Shown: positions 30,199-38,230, counted from the stretch's first letter. The stretch: DNA of 41,191 bases from Candidatus Acutalibacter pullistercoris (GCA_019115285.1 DXDU01000107.1:1-41191), one strand, 5' to 3'. Numbers and translations are program-made. The notes: a model not told the origin generated them from the sequence alone.

Positions 30199-32820
30199 TC
30201 ACTGGGAACTTAAAATCTCCCGGATCTCCCGCTGGGCCTGCTCCACCTCTTTCTGGAAGGACAGGGAGGAGACTCGCAGGGCGCCGGCCCCCAGGATGAT
30301 CAGCTGCTCGGTGGCGTCGGAGGTGACCACCCGGGTGTGATAGCGCCGGGCGATCTGGTGGGTGGCCTTCTCAATGTACATGTCGGCGGTCTCGGCCTCT
30401 TTGGTGTACACCACGTGGAGGTTGTGGTACTGCTCCACCGAGCCCACCCCGCCCTTGACCTTGTAGGCGTCGAAGACCAGAATGGCAACGCACCGCCGGT
30501 ACGCCGCGAAGTTGCACAGGATGTCCATGAGCTTGTGCCGGGCGGCCTCCAGGTTTTCCGCCGCCAGGGCCTTCAGGTCCTCCCAGGAGAAGATCACGTT
30601 GTAGCCGTCCACCAGCAGGTGCTCCGGCCCCTCTTTGGGGGGCTTGGCCTTGTAGGGGGCCGGGCTTTTTTTCGCCGGGGATTTTTTCACCGGCCGGAAG
30701 GCCTGCAGGGGGTCCCGCTTGATGGGGCCGTAGGTCCGCTCGAAAATGGCCATGAGCTCCTTGTCCTGCTCCAGGCTGGCCCGGTAGGCGGCGGCCCGGG
30801 CCTCCAGGGTGCGGGGGCCCTGCTCCTGGGCGGCCTCCTCCTGCTCTTTGGCTGCCCGGGCCAGGCGCTCTCCCCGGGCCAGGACGCTGGGCAGGTGCAT
30901 GTAGCTGGGCACCTTGTCCCAGCTTACGGAGAACCCCGCCCCATGGCTGCAGAACACGGAATCCGCCGTGTTTTCCAGGTCCCCGTCCATGTCGTAGCCA
31001 AGGGCTGCCACGGCTTCCTCGGTGTTGTGGCAGGGGGCGTACCCGGCGGGCAGACAGGCTAGCTGCCCCCGGCCCCGGGTGTAGGAGCTCACCTCTCTGG
31101 CGTAGCCCCGCAGGCAGGCCACCGGGGCCCTGCCGGTGAGCACTGCCTCCTCCCCCTGGGTCTGGGGTGGGTCGAACTCCCCGCAGAGCCGGGGCATGTC
31201 CGCCAGAGCCCGGCCCAGGTTCTCCTGGGGCACCCGCAGGGTGAAGTGGTACCAGGGCTCCAGCAGCTGGCACAGCCCCTGGGATTGGGCAACGCGCAGC
31301 CCCTGGCGCACCGCCCGGTAGGTGGCCTGGCGGAAGTCCCCGCCCTCGGTGTGCTTTTCGTGGGCCCGCCCGGCGGCCAGGGTGATCTTCACATCGGTGA
31401 GGGGGGAGCCGGTGAGGGGCCCCAGGTGGGTCTTCTCCGCCAGGTGGGTGAGGATGAGCCGCTGCCAGCTGCCCTCCAGCACGTCCTCCCGCAGGCAGGT
31501 GCCGATCTGCACCCCGCTGCCCCGGGGGCCTGGCTCCAGAAGGAGGTGGACCTCGGCGTAGTGGCGCAGGGGCTCGAAGTGGCCCACCCCCTCCACCCGG
31601 CCGGTGAGGGTCTCTTTGTAGAGGATGCCCCCCTGGTCGAAGGCGATGTCCCAGCCGAAGCGGCGCTGCACCAGGCTTTGGAGGATCTCCAGCTGCACCT
31701 CCCCCATGAGCTGCAGGTGGAGCTGGCCCAGGCGCTGGTCCCACACCACGTGGAGCAGGGGGTCCTCCTGCTCCAGCTCCCGCAGCTGGCCCAGGGCGGT
31801 GTGGTCATCCACCCCCTGGGGCAGGAGCACCCGGTAGCGCAGCACAGGCTCTAGGGCCGGGGCGGCGGCGTCGGGCTCTGTCCCCAGGCCTTCCCCGGGG
31901 TAGCTGTCCTCCAGGCCGGTGACCGCCACCACCATGCCGGGCAGGGCCTCCTCCACCAGCTGGTACTTGGCCCCGTTGTAGAGCCGCAGCTGGTCGGCCT
32001 TGGCCGTCCAGGGGGAGCGGGCGTCCTCCCGGGCGGAGAGCTGGGCCTTGACCTGCAGGGCGCCTCCGGTGATCTTCATCCAGCTCAGCCTGGCCCCGGC
32101 GCCGTCCCGGGTGACTTTGAAGATCCTGGCCCCGAACTCCTTCCGCTCCGGCAGGGGCAGGGTCAGGTCCTCCAAGGCCTGGAGCAGTTCCTCCACCCCG
32201 GAGAGCCGCAGGGCCGCCCCGAAGTAGCAGGGGAACAGCTGCCGCCGGGCGATGGCCCGGGCCAGCTGCTCCTGTCTGGGTGCCTCTCCCGCCATGACCG
32301 TCTCCAGCAGCTCCTCGCTGCACAGGGCCAGGTCCTCGGCGTTGTCCGGGTCGCCCATGTCCACGCACCGGTCTCCCAGCCGCCGGCGGAGCTCCTCCAT
32401 CCGGGCGGCCCGGTCGGCGCCATTTAAGTCCATTTTATTGAGGAAGAGGAACACCGGCACCTGGTACCGCTCCAGCAGCCGCCACAGGGTCTCGGTGTGG
32501 CTCTGTATGCCGTCGGTGCCGCTGATGACCAGCACGGCGTAGTCCAGCACCTGCAGGGCCCGCTCGGCCTCGGCGGAAAAGTCCACGTGGCCCGGGGTGT
32601 CCAGCAGGGTCAGCTGGGTCTGGGGCAGGGTGAGCACCGCCTGCTTGGAGAAGATGGTGATGCCTCTGGCCCGCTCCAGGGCGTCTGTGTCCAGAAAGGC
32701 GTTCTGGTGGTCCACCCGGCCCAGCTTCCGCAGGGCCCCGGCCTGGTAGAGCATTGCCTCGCTCAAGGTGGTCTTTCCCGAGTCCACATGGGCCAGGATG
32801 CCGATGACTAAGCGCTTCAT
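30199..32820 (-). CDS. ribosomal-protection-like translational GTPase fused to a Rae1/YacP-like NYN nuclease domain
   Basis: An 873-residue fusion. Residues 1-650 form an EF-G-like GTPase of the TetM/TetW shape, with G1 AHVDSGKT (10-17), G2 RGIT (52-55), G3 DTPGH (74-78), G4 NKMD (128-131), then domains II-V. A charged linker with an Ala/Glu helix and a Lys/Pro stretch (about 650-732) leads to a NYN domain (733-873). The NYN part starts EHLLVDGYNVIFSW, with acidic residues Asp738, Asp784, Asp813 and Asp835 in VDGYN, VFDAYK, ETADMY and TSDATEQ. B. subtilis YacP (Rae1) with this domain cuts mRNA in the ribosomal A site. The TetM drug-displacing loop SPVSTPAD is replaced by RAHEKHTEGGDF, so tetracycline resistance should not be assumed. 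It follows a DUF6054 gene by 31 bp. Confidence 0.9.
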   Translation of the reverse strand: MKRLVIGILAHVDSGKTTLSEAMLYQAGALRKLGRVDHQNAFLDTDALERARGITIFSKQAVLTLPQTQLTLLDTPGHVDFSAEAERALQVLDYAVLVISGTDGIQSHTETLWRLLERYQVPVFLFLNKMDLNGADRAARMEELRRRLGDRCVDMGDPDNAEDLALCSEELLETVMAGEAPRQEQLARAIARRQLFPCYFGAALRLSGVEELLQALEDLTLPLPERKEFGARIFKVTRDGAGARLSWMKITGGALQVKAQLSAREDARSPWTAKADQLRLYNGAKYQLVEEALPGMVVAVTGLEDSYPGEGLGTEPDAAAPALEPVLRYRVLLPQGVDDHTALGQLRELEQEDPLLHVVWDQRLGQLHLQLMGEVQLEILQSLVQRRFGWDIAFDQGGILYKETLTGRVEGVGHFEPLRHYAEVHLLLEPGPRGSGVQIGTCLREDVLEGSWQRLILTHLAEKTHLGPLTGSPLTDVKITLAAGRAHEKHTEGGDFRQATYRAVRQGLRVAQSQGLCQLLEPWYHFTLRVPQENLGRALADMPRLCGEFDPPQTQGEEAVLTGRAPVACLRGYAREVSSYTRGRGQLACLPAGYAPCHNTEEAVAALGYDMDGDLENTADSVFCSHGAGFSVSWDKVPSYMHLPSVLARGERLARAAKEQEEAAQEQGPRTLEARAAAYRASLEQDKELMAIFERTYGPIKRDPLQAFRPVKKSPAKKSPAPYKAKPPKEGPEHLLVDGYNVIFSWEDLKALAAENLEAARHKLMDILCNFAAYRRCVAILVFDAYKVKGGVGSVEQYHNLHVVYTKEAETADMYIEKATHQIARRYHTRVVTSDATEQLIILGAGALRVSSLSFQKEVEQAQREIREILSSQ

Positions 32821-32851
32821 ACTGTTGGTTCCCCTCTTTTCTCTCCCGCAG

Positions 32852-33187
32852 TCACAGGCTTTCCAAGGCCTGGGAGATGGTGTCCAGGAAGGCTTCCTCC
32901 CCCAGGGTGTTGAACTTGAAAAAGGTCCCTGTGCTCCCGCCGGCAGTGATGGCGGAGAGGAAGTACTTCCCCGGCCGGCCCGCCAGGGTGAGGGTCAGGC
33001 TCACCCGGTTGCCGCCGGTCCAGCTGTACCGCTCGTACACCCGCACGGCGCAGCGGAAGGGGCCGTCCTCCCAGTCGCTGCCGTCCTCGTAAGAGGCGGA
33101 GAAGCTGCCCCCCAGCACCGCCTGGTGCAGGGCGTTCAAAATGTCGTCAAAGTCCCCCCGCAGGATCTCTCGCTGGTATTTCGCCAT
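32852..33187 (-). CDS. DUF6054 family protein
   Basis: A 111-residue protein starts MAKYQREILRGDFDDILNAL and contains SASYEDGSDW, RCAVRVYERYSWTGGNRVSL, FLSAITAGGS and FFKFNTLGEEAFL, the pattern of DUF6054 in Clostridia. Function is unknown. The start at 33187 has AAGGAGGCGAGG upstream; longer frames precede the promoter-proximal region and lack an RBS. It is first in a probable two-gene operon with the GTPase-NYN fusion, which hints at a shared process. Confidence 0.8.
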   Translation of the reverse strand: MAKYQREILRGDFDDILNALHQAVLGGSFSASYEDGSDWEDGPFRCAVRVYERYSWTGGNRVSLTLTLAGRPGKYFLSAITAGGSTGTFFKFNTLGEEAFLDTISQALESL

Positions 33188-33215
33188 GACCTCGCCTCCT
33201 TGTCTTGTCTGCTCC

Positions 33216-33244
33216 ATCCTACCACAAATGGCCCGCCGCCACAA
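33216..33244 (-). promoter_or_regulatory. promoter of the DUF6054-GTPase operon
   Basis: On the minus strand TTGTGG (33239-33244), 17-bp spacer, TAGGAT (33216-33221). Confidence 0.55.
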
Positions 33245-33254
33245 CCAGGTTTTT

Positions 33255-33293
33255 TTGAAAAAGCAAAACCAGCCGGGGGAGAGGCCCGGCTGG
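33255..33293 (-). terminator. terminator of the aminoglycoside-phosphotransferase-family gene
   Basis: CCAGCCGGG (33269-33277) pairs with CCCGGCTGG (33285-33293); on the minus strand TTTTGCTTTTTC follows. Confidence 0.8.
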
Positions 33294-33311
33294 CCGCGGC
33301 ATTTTTTGCGC

Positions 33312-34214
33312 TCATCTCAGCTTGTTTTCCAGGTAGTTTCGAACTTCCTCCAGGGTGGTGAAGGGCGGGCGCCCGGCGGCCTGGGCCGCCTCCCGGAGGA
33401 TATCCGGGCCGAAATCGTGCAGGGCCAGGCCGTCCAGGACCTGTTCCAGGAAAGGCTCCAGGCCCTGGTCCATCCAGGGGGCCAGCAGGGCGGGGTCCTC
33501 CCCCAAAGGCCCGAAGACCAGGGGTGGCAGCTCGTACCACGGCGGGGCCAGGCAGGCGTCGGCCCAGTCCAGGAGCACCGGCGCCCCCTGGGAGGACACC
33601 AGCACGTTTTCCCCGGTCAGGTCCCCGTGGACCAGCACGGGCCGGGAGAGGTCGGCTCCCTCCGCCCGCTGGGTGAGCTCCCGCGCCAGGGAGGCGGGGA
33701 CGTGTTCCAGGCGGAAGTTCTCCAGGGCACGGCGGCGCAGGTCCAGAGGGGCCAGCAGACCGGGGGCCTCCTGGTGGACCTGTTCCAACAGCCAAAACAG
33801 CTGCCGGGAGAGGGAGAGTTTTTCCCTCTGAGCCGCCTTGGGCAGCCACTGGCCCAGCTCCTCCCCGGGGCAGAACTGGGTGACCAGGTAGGGGAAGGTG
33901 TACCGGTCCCGTAAACGGCCTGCCGCCAAAAGCCGGGGCACCGGCACCTGCCGCTGGGTGAGGACCCGGCACACCGCCCCCTCGTTTTGAAAGTCCCCTT
34001 CCGGGTCCAGGCCGGACTCTTTGGGGAAGAAGACCTTCACCACCAGCTCCCCGCTGCGGAACACGGCGTTGGTGCCGGGAGTCAAGGGGGAGAGTGGGGA
34101 GAAGGGCAGGTCCTCCCGGCGGAAGATCTCCTGAATAAGAGGGGTGAAGGCGGGAATGGACTGGTACACATCGGCCCAGTCCTCCCAGCTTTGGATGGTG
34201 TGAGCAAACAGCAT
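33312..34214 (-). CDS. aminoglycoside phosphotransferase (APH) family kinase-like protein
   Basis: A 300-residue protein of the APH/choline kinase fold. It has the catalytic loop VLVHGDLTGENVL (His196, Asp198, Asn203) and metal-binding LLDWADA (Asp216). The nucleotide-site lysine is in ELVVKVFFPKES (Lys60). Family members phosphorylate aminoglycosides, macrolides, sugars or choline; the substrate cannot be told here, and resistance should not be assumed. AAAGGAG precedes the ATG. It may be read through from the GntR-ABC operon, from which it is separated by a cloverleaf repeat. Confidence 0.82.
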   Translation of the reverse strand: MLFAHTIQSWEDWADVYQSIPAFTPLIQEIFRREDLPFSPLSPLTPGTNAVFRSGELVVKVFFPKESGLDPEGDFQNEGAVCRVLTQRQVPVPRLLAAGRLRDRYTFPYLVTQFCPGEELGQWLPKAAQREKLSLSRQLFWLLEQVHQEAPGLLAPLDLRRRALENFRLEHVPASLARELTQRAEGADLSRPVLVHGDLTGENVLVSSQGAPVLLDWADACLAPPWYELPPLVFGPLGEDPALLAPWMDQGLEPFLEQVLDGLALHDFGPDILREAAQAAGRPPFTTLEEVRNYLENKLR

Positions 34215-34243
34215 AAGGCGTCTCCTTTCTCGTTTTGCCGCCG

Positions 34244-34409
34244 GCCCCAGAGCCGCCGGGCGGCGTGGGGGACCCTCGGGGGGCCTCCCGATCCCCGCCC
34301 TCCCTCGAGGGCGGGGATCCTTCCCCCTGCGGGGGAAGCGGCCTTGGGGGGCCCCAAGGCCGGGGAGGCCCCCCCGAGGCCCGGGTTCCCCGCTTGCTTG
34401 CTCTGGGGC
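34244..34409. repeat. cloverleaf-forming repeat, copy 1
   Basis: A 166-bp element is bounded by GCCCCAGAGC (34244-34253) and GCTCTGGGGC (34400-34409). Inside, CCTCGGGGGGCCTCC (34274-34288) pairs with 34364-34379 (one bulged C) and encloses three adjacent hairpins. Their stems are 34290-34302/34307-34319 (13 bp), 34320-34327/34331-34338 (8 bp) and 34339-34349/34352-34362 (11 bp). The second copy is at 36205-36367, in the same orientation. Loops differ between copies while stems are conserved. Confidence 0.85.
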
Positions 34410-34430
34410 AGGGGGCGGGGCCGGCGGCCC

Positions 34431-34652
34431 TTACCCGAAGGCCTTCCGCAGGGCCTCCAGCTCTTCCGTGCCCTCCACCCAGTTTTCCACATAGCCGCAG
34501 GAGCAGCAGGCGTAGCGGATCACCGGGATCTTCCCGAAGAGGGTGACGGAGCTGGTGTAGATGTTGTTCCCGCTGGCGTAGCGCCCCGGGTGGTCCGGCA
34601 CCCGGACGATGTCTCCGCTGCCGCACTTGGGGCAGCGCCCTGTGTGTCTCAT
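34431..34652 (-). CDS. small zinc-ribbon protein
   Basis: A 73-residue protein has two Cys pairs, MRHTGRCPKCGSGDIVRV (Cys7, Cys10) and RYACCSCGYVENWVE (Cys49/50, Cys52), making a zinc ribbon, followed by a short helix. The start at 34652 has AAAGGAGG upstream. It lies 14 bp after the ABC permease gene and is probably in the same operon. Such stand-alone ribbons often accompany membrane transporters in Clostridia, but the function is unknown. Confidence 0.78.
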   Translation of the reverse strand: MRHTGRCPKCGSGDIVRVPDHPGRYASGNNIYTSSVTLFGKIPVIRYACCSCGYVENWVEGTEELEALRKAFG

Positions 34653-34666
34653 GAAGAAAGCCTCCT

Positions 34667-35305
34667 TTAAAACTCCATGTTCCGGAACATCCGCACGGTG
34701 AGGAAGAAAGAGCCCACGTACAGGGCCACAACTGCCAAAGCGCCCAGGGACCCAAACAGGGCGGCGTTTTGCTGCACAAAGTCGAAGGCGGCCCGGATGG
34801 CCTCGTCGCTCCACACCCCAATGCGGTTCAGGCCGAAGAGAATAGCCAGCGGGGTGAACACGATCCCCATAAACACCCCCACCACGAAGTTCTGCCCCAG
34901 TTTCAGGCAGACGGGGAGCATCACCGCCTGGAGGAACAGGGTAAGGCACAAAAACACCGGGTAGCTCCAGCTGGGCAGGGGGGAGCCCAGGGCCAGGTTG
35001 TCGGCGATGATAATCAGGTTCATCACCACCACGCTGCCCAGCCCCGCCAGGTATTTCGAGAGGACCACCTTGGTCCGGCTCAGGGGGGAGGCGCAGATAA
35101 ACGAGTTCCAGCGGTTCACTTTGTCGTAGTGAATGGAGTAGGTGGGCACCAGGCTGCCCACGGAGATGAGCACCCCGATGGTGGGACCCAGCATCCCGGC
35201 CTGGCCTAAAACCAGGTTGTACACAAGGAAGGCCAGGGCCATAAAGCCGGTGAGGGCCAGCTCCTTTTTCGCGGTGAAAAAGTCTTTGTACAGAAGACCC
35301 AGCAT
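34667..35305 (-). CDS. ABC-2 type transporter permease
   Basis: A 212-residue protein with six predicted membrane segments starts MLGLLYKDFFTAKKELALTG, the typical beginning of YtrC/ABC-2 permeases. The motif ICASPLSRTKVVLSKYL (about 70-86) is the conserved cytoplasmic loop of these exporters. It follows the ATPase gene with a 1-bp gap, so the two form the transporter. The substrate is unknown. GntR/YtrA control suggests a response to envelope-active compounds, by analogy with B. subtilis ytr. Confidence 0.85.
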   Translation of the reverse strand: MLGLLYKDFFTAKKELALTGFMALAFLVYNLVLGQAGMLGPTIGVLISVGSLVPTYSIHYDKVNRWNSFICASPLSRTKVVLSKYLAGLGSVVVMNLIIIADNLALGSPLPSWSYPVFLCLTLFLQAVMLPVCLKLGQNFVVGVFMGIVFTPLAILFGLNRIGVWSDEAIRAAFDFVQQNAALFGSLGALAVVALYVGSFFLTVRMFRNMEF

Positions 35306-35306
35306 G

Positions 35307-36167
35307 TTAGTTTCTCTCCTTTCCCAGCTTCTGCCCCTTGATGGAGTAGAGCATCAAATCGTCCAGGGTGGCATTTTCCACCCCGACAGTCCCGGGCATC
35401 TCGTAGCGTTTGACCAGGGCGGTCACCCCGAAGCTGCCTGGCCGGTAGCCCGCCACCGCCTGGGGCGGCAGTTCCCCCAGCTGTTCCTCGGTGCCGTGGA
35501 ACAGCCCGTAAGTCTGCAGCAGGGTGTCTTTCTCCCCCGCCATCAGGATCTGCCCCTGGTGGAGGAAGGCGATGTAGTCGGCGATCTTTTCCAGGTCCCC
35601 GGTGATGTGGGAGGACAGGAACACGCTGTGCTCCTCGTCCTGGATGAAGTCGTAGAGGATGTCCAGGATGTCGTCCCGGACGATGGGGTCCAGGCCGGAG
35701 GTGGCTTCGTCCAGGAGCAGCAGCTTGGCCCCGTGGGACATGGCGGCGGCCAGGGAGCACTTCATGGCCATGCCCCGGGAGTAGGCCTTCACCTTCTTGT
35801 CCAAGGGGATCTGAAAGCGCTCCAGGCGGCGGAAGAAGCCCTCCTGGTCCCAGCTGGGGTAGACGCCGGACAGCGTCCGGCTGAGCTGGCGCCCGTTCAT
35901 CTCCGGGGGGAAGGTCCCGGCGTCCAGCACCACCCCCACTTGGCTCAGGACCGATCTGTCCTGTTCCGGGTCTTTTCCCAGCAGGCGGACGGAACCTCCG
36001 TCCGGCCGGACCAGCCCCAGGGCCGCCTTGATGGTGGTGCTTTTCCCCGCGCCGTTCTCCCCGATAAACCCCAGGATGGAGCCCATGGGCAGAGTGAGGT
36101 CCAGGGGGCCCAGGGTAAAGCCGGGGTATTGTTTGCAAAGGCCGTGCAGTTCCAGTGCGTATTCCAT
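35307..36167 (-). CDS. ABC transporter ATP-binding protein (YtrB-like)
   Basis: A 286-residue ATPase has Walker A GENGAGKST (36-44), a degenerate signature YSRGM (129-133) in place of LSGGQ, Walker B LLLLDEATSGLD (149-160) and the H-loop SSH. The YSRGM form is characteristic of the YtrB/BcrA-like drug and cell-envelope exporters. AAAAGGAG precedes the ATG. The gene is downstream of a GntR/YtrA regulator, with a cloverleaf repeat in the 211-bp gap. Confidence 0.9.
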   Translation of the reverse strand: MEYALELHGLCKQYPGFTLGPLDLTLPMGSILGFIGENGAGKSTTIKAALGLVRPDGGSVRLLGKDPEQDRSVLSQVGVVLDAGTFPPEMNGRQLSRTLSGVYPSWDQEGFFRRLERFQIPLDKKVKAYSRGMAMKCSLAAAMSHGAKLLLLDEATSGLDPIVRDDILDILYDFIQDEEHSVFLSSHITGDLEKIADYIAFLHQGQILMAGEKDTLLQTYGLFHGTEEQLGELPPQAVAGYRPGSFGVTALVKRYEMPGTVGVENATLDDLMLYSIKGQKLGKERN

Positions 36168-36204
36168 GTGACGATCTCCTTTTTAAAGTGATGGGCGGGC
36201 TTTG

Positions 36205-36367
36205 GCCCCAGAGCTGCCGGGCGGGGTGGGGGACCTCGGGGGGCCTCCCGATCCCCGCCCTCCCCTGAGGGCGGGGATCCTTCCCCCGCAGGGGGAAGCG
36301 GCCTTGGGCGCCCCAAGGCCGGGGAGGCCCCCCGAGGCCCGGGTTTCCCGCTTGCTGGCTCTGGGGC
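36205..36367. repeat. cloverleaf-forming repeat, copy 2
   Basis: A 163-bp element is bounded by GCCCCAGAGC (36205-36214) and GCTCTGGGGC (36358-36367). A perfect 15-bp stem (36234-36248 with 36323-36337) closes a four-way junction. Its three hairpins are 36250-36262/36267-36279 (13 bp, loop CCCT), 36280-36287/36291-36298 (8 bp, loop GCA) and 36299-36308/36312-36321 (10 bp, loop CGC). Linkers between arms are 0-1 nt. It lies between the gntR and ABC ATPase genes. Confidence 0.88.
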
Positions 36368-36378
36368 TGGGGGTCTTG

Positions 36379-36753
36379 TCAGCCCTCCTCCCAGAGCAGA
36401 GCGGCGGTGTCCAGAAACTCCCCCTTCTCCAGGCCGGCCAGCTGGGCGGCCTGCACCGCCTGCTGCAGGTGGCTCTCCACCTGGCGCAGCTGCTCCTCCC
36501 TGAGGAAGTCGGCGTTCTTTCCCGCCACAAAGCTGCCCTTTCCGGCCACAGAGCAGAGAAATCCCTCCCGTTCCAGCTCCTCGTAGGCGCGCTTGGTGGT
36601 GATGACGCTGATGCGCAGCTCCTTGGCCAGCAGCCGCAGGGAGGGAAGGGCGTCCCCTTCCGAAAGCTCCCCTGAGAGGATGGCCCCCTTGATCTGCTGG
36701 ACGATCTGCTCGTAAATGGGTTTGTCGCTTTGGTTGCTGATGGTGAGATGCAA
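36379..36753 (-). CDS. GntR-family regulator, YtrA type
   Basis: A 124-residue regulator has an N-terminal winged helix ([20 protein letters not shown], then [13 protein letters not shown] and [19 protein letters not shown]) and a short helical C-terminus, the YtrA layout. Translation most likely starts at TTG 36753 ([12 protein letters not shown]), with AGGAGG 7 bp upstream; a longer frame would begin at the promoter. The palindrome ACTGTATATATACAGT overlapping its -10 is the likely operator. It is expected to repress its own ABC transporter operon. Confidence 0.85.
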   Translation of the reverse strand: MHLTISNQSDKPIYEQIVQQIKGAILSGELSEGDALPSLRLLAKELRISVITTKRAYEELEREGFLCSVAGKGSFVAGKNADFLREEQLRQVESHLQQAVQAAQLAGLEKGEFLDTAALLWEEG

Positions 36754-36807
36754 AGCTTTGCCTCCTGCTGCCCGCCGGACGGGGGCGGGCGGATTTTCAG
36801 TGTCGCG

Positions 36808-36850
36808 ATACTGTATATATACAGTATACACAGTAAAACATCCCTGTCAA
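36808..36850 (-). promoter_or_regulatory. promoter and palindromic operator of the gntR-ABC operon
   Basis: On the minus strand TTGACA (36845-36850), 16-bp spacer and TATACT (36823-36828). A perfect 20-bp palindrome centred on TATATA covers 36808-36827, overlapping the -10 and the transcription start. This is the expected site for YtrA-type repression. Confidence 0.85.
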
Positions 36851-36973
36851 GGGGAGAGAAAAACTTTTTCTTCCCCGGCCCTCTCTCCGGCGGTGGGAAG
36901 AGGAGGTGGAAATCCCTGGGGGATTGTGGTATACTGGACAAAATCGGCCAAAACTGGAAAAGGAGGCGCGGCT

Positions 36974-38146
36974 ATGGACGGGGAGAAGACGCCCTGCTTC
37001 GGCGCGGTGCTGCTGGGAGCGGGCAACTCCACCCGCATGGGAGGAGAGAAGTCCAAGGTGCTGGAGAGCTTGGGGGGGAAGCCGGTGCTGGCCTGGTCCC
37101 TCCAGGTGCTGGGAGAGTGCCCCTGGGTGGGGGAGGTGGTCCTGGTGTGCCGGGAGGAAGACCGCCCCGCGGTGGAGGCCCTGGCTGGGAGCTGCCCGGT
37201 GCCCGTCCAGGTGGTGGCCGGCGGCGCCCAGAGGCAGGACTCGGTGGCCAGAGGGGTGGAGGCCCTGTCACCCCGGTGGGAGTATTTATTGATCCACGAC
37301 GGGGCCAGGCCCTTGGTGACCCGGGAGGTGACCGACGCCGTGTGCCGGGACGCTATGGCCTTCGGAGCCGCCACCGCCGCCGTGCCCAGCAAGGACACCT
37401 GCAAGCTGGGGGACGAGGAGGGCTTTGTGGAATCCACCCCGCCCCGGGAGCGGCTGTGGGCGGTGCAGACCCCCCAGGCCTTTCAAAGGGAGCTGTACCA
37501 GAGGGCCCTGTCCCTGGCCAGGGAGGCCGGACAGAGCTACACCGACGACTGCCAGCTGGTGGAGGCCGCAGGCTGCCGGGTGAAGCTCACCCAGGGCGAC
37601 TACAGGAATTTGAAACTCACCACCCCGGAGGACCGGCTGGCCGCCCGGGCGTATACGAAAGGGGAAAGGACCATGCGCGTAGGCTACGGGTACGACGTCC
37701 ACCGGCTGGTGGAGGGGAGAAAGCTGATCCTGGCGGGGGTGGAGATCCCCTTTGAGAAGGGGCTGCTGGGCCACTCCGACGCGGACGTGGTGGCCCACGC
37801 CGTGGCCGACGCCCTGCTGGGAGCCGCCGCCCTGGGGGACATCGGCCACCTGTTCCCGGACACGGACCCCCAGTACCAGGGGGCGGACAGCCTGGCGCTC
37901 CTGGGGGAGGTGTGCCGGGTGCTTAGGGAAAAAGGCTTTTCCCTGGGGAACCTGGACGTGACCCTGATGGCCCAGCGGCCCAAAATCGCCCCCTACATTC
38001 TGGAGATGCGGGAGAACCTGGGGAAGGCCTGCGGCCTGCCCGTGGAGCGGGTGAGCGTGAAGGCCACCACCGAGGAGGGTCTGGGCTTTACCGGCAGCGG
38101 GGAGGGCATGTCTGCCGCCGCCGTGTGCCTGGTGGAGGAGACCTGA
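36974..38146 (+). CDS. ispDF: bifunctional IspDF of the MEP isoprenoid pathway
   Basis: A 390-residue fusion catalyses two MEP pathway steps. IspD (1-230; CDP-ME synthesis) has [16 protein letters not shown] (13-28), [10 protein letters not shown] and [12 protein letters not shown]. IspF (234-390; MEcPP synthesis) has [37 protein letters not shown] and the C-terminal [25 protein letters not shown] 36974 follows AGGAGG. Met234 (ATG at 37673) is itself preceded by AAAGGGGAAAGGACC, a good RBS, so free IspF might also be made. The frame continues without interruption, so the fusion is real in the DNA. Confidence 0.95.
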   Translation: MDGEKTPCFGAVLLGAGNSTRMGGEKSKVLESLGGKPVLAWSLQVLGECPWVGEVVLVCREEDRPAVEALAGSCPVPVQVVAGGAQRQDSVARGVEALSPRWEYLLIHDGARPLVTREVTDAVCRDAMAFGAATAAVPSKDTCKLGDEEGFVESTPPRERLWAVQTPQAFQRELYQRALSLAREAGQSYTDDCQLVEAAGCRVKLTQGDYRNLKLTTPEDRLAARAYTKGERTMRVGYGYDVHRLVEGRKLILAGVEIPFEKGLLGHSDADVVAHAVADALLGAAALGDIGHLFPDTDPQYQGADSLALLGEVCRVLREKGFSLGNLDVTLMAQRPKIAPYILEMRENLGKACGLPVERVSVKATTEEGLGFTGSGEGMSAAAVCLVEET

Positions 38147-38150
38147 CCAT

Positions 38151-38179
38151 TTGCTTTCTGGCCCGGGATGTGCTATCAT
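38151..38179 (+). promoter_or_regulatory. promoter of the polyprenyl-sugar cassette
   Basis: TTGCTT (38151-38156), 17-bp spacer, TATCAT (38174-38179), beginning 5 bp after the ispDF stop. Confidence 0.65.
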
Positions 38180-38190
38180 GGGCCGGGAAA

Positions 38191-38230
38191 AAACAAAAGC
38201 GAGCTTTTGTTTCTGGACCTGTTGGTCCAG
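38191..38230 (+). promoter_or_regulatory. two consecutive hairpins in the GT2 leader
   Basis: AAACAAAAGC (38191-38200) pairs with GCTTTTGTTT (38203-38212), and CTGGACC (38213-38219) pairs with GGTCCAG (38224-38230). Both lie in the predicted 5' leader just ahead of the RBS at 38243. The first ends in a T-rich arm. They could stabilise or attenuate the transcript; this is inference. Confidence 0.5.

Noticed and set aside
30199-32820. Tetracycline resistance gene of the tetM/tetW type
   Set aside because: The GTPase resembles ribosomal protection proteins, but the drug-displacing SPVSTPAD loop is replaced and a nuclease-like domain is attached; resistance is not supported.
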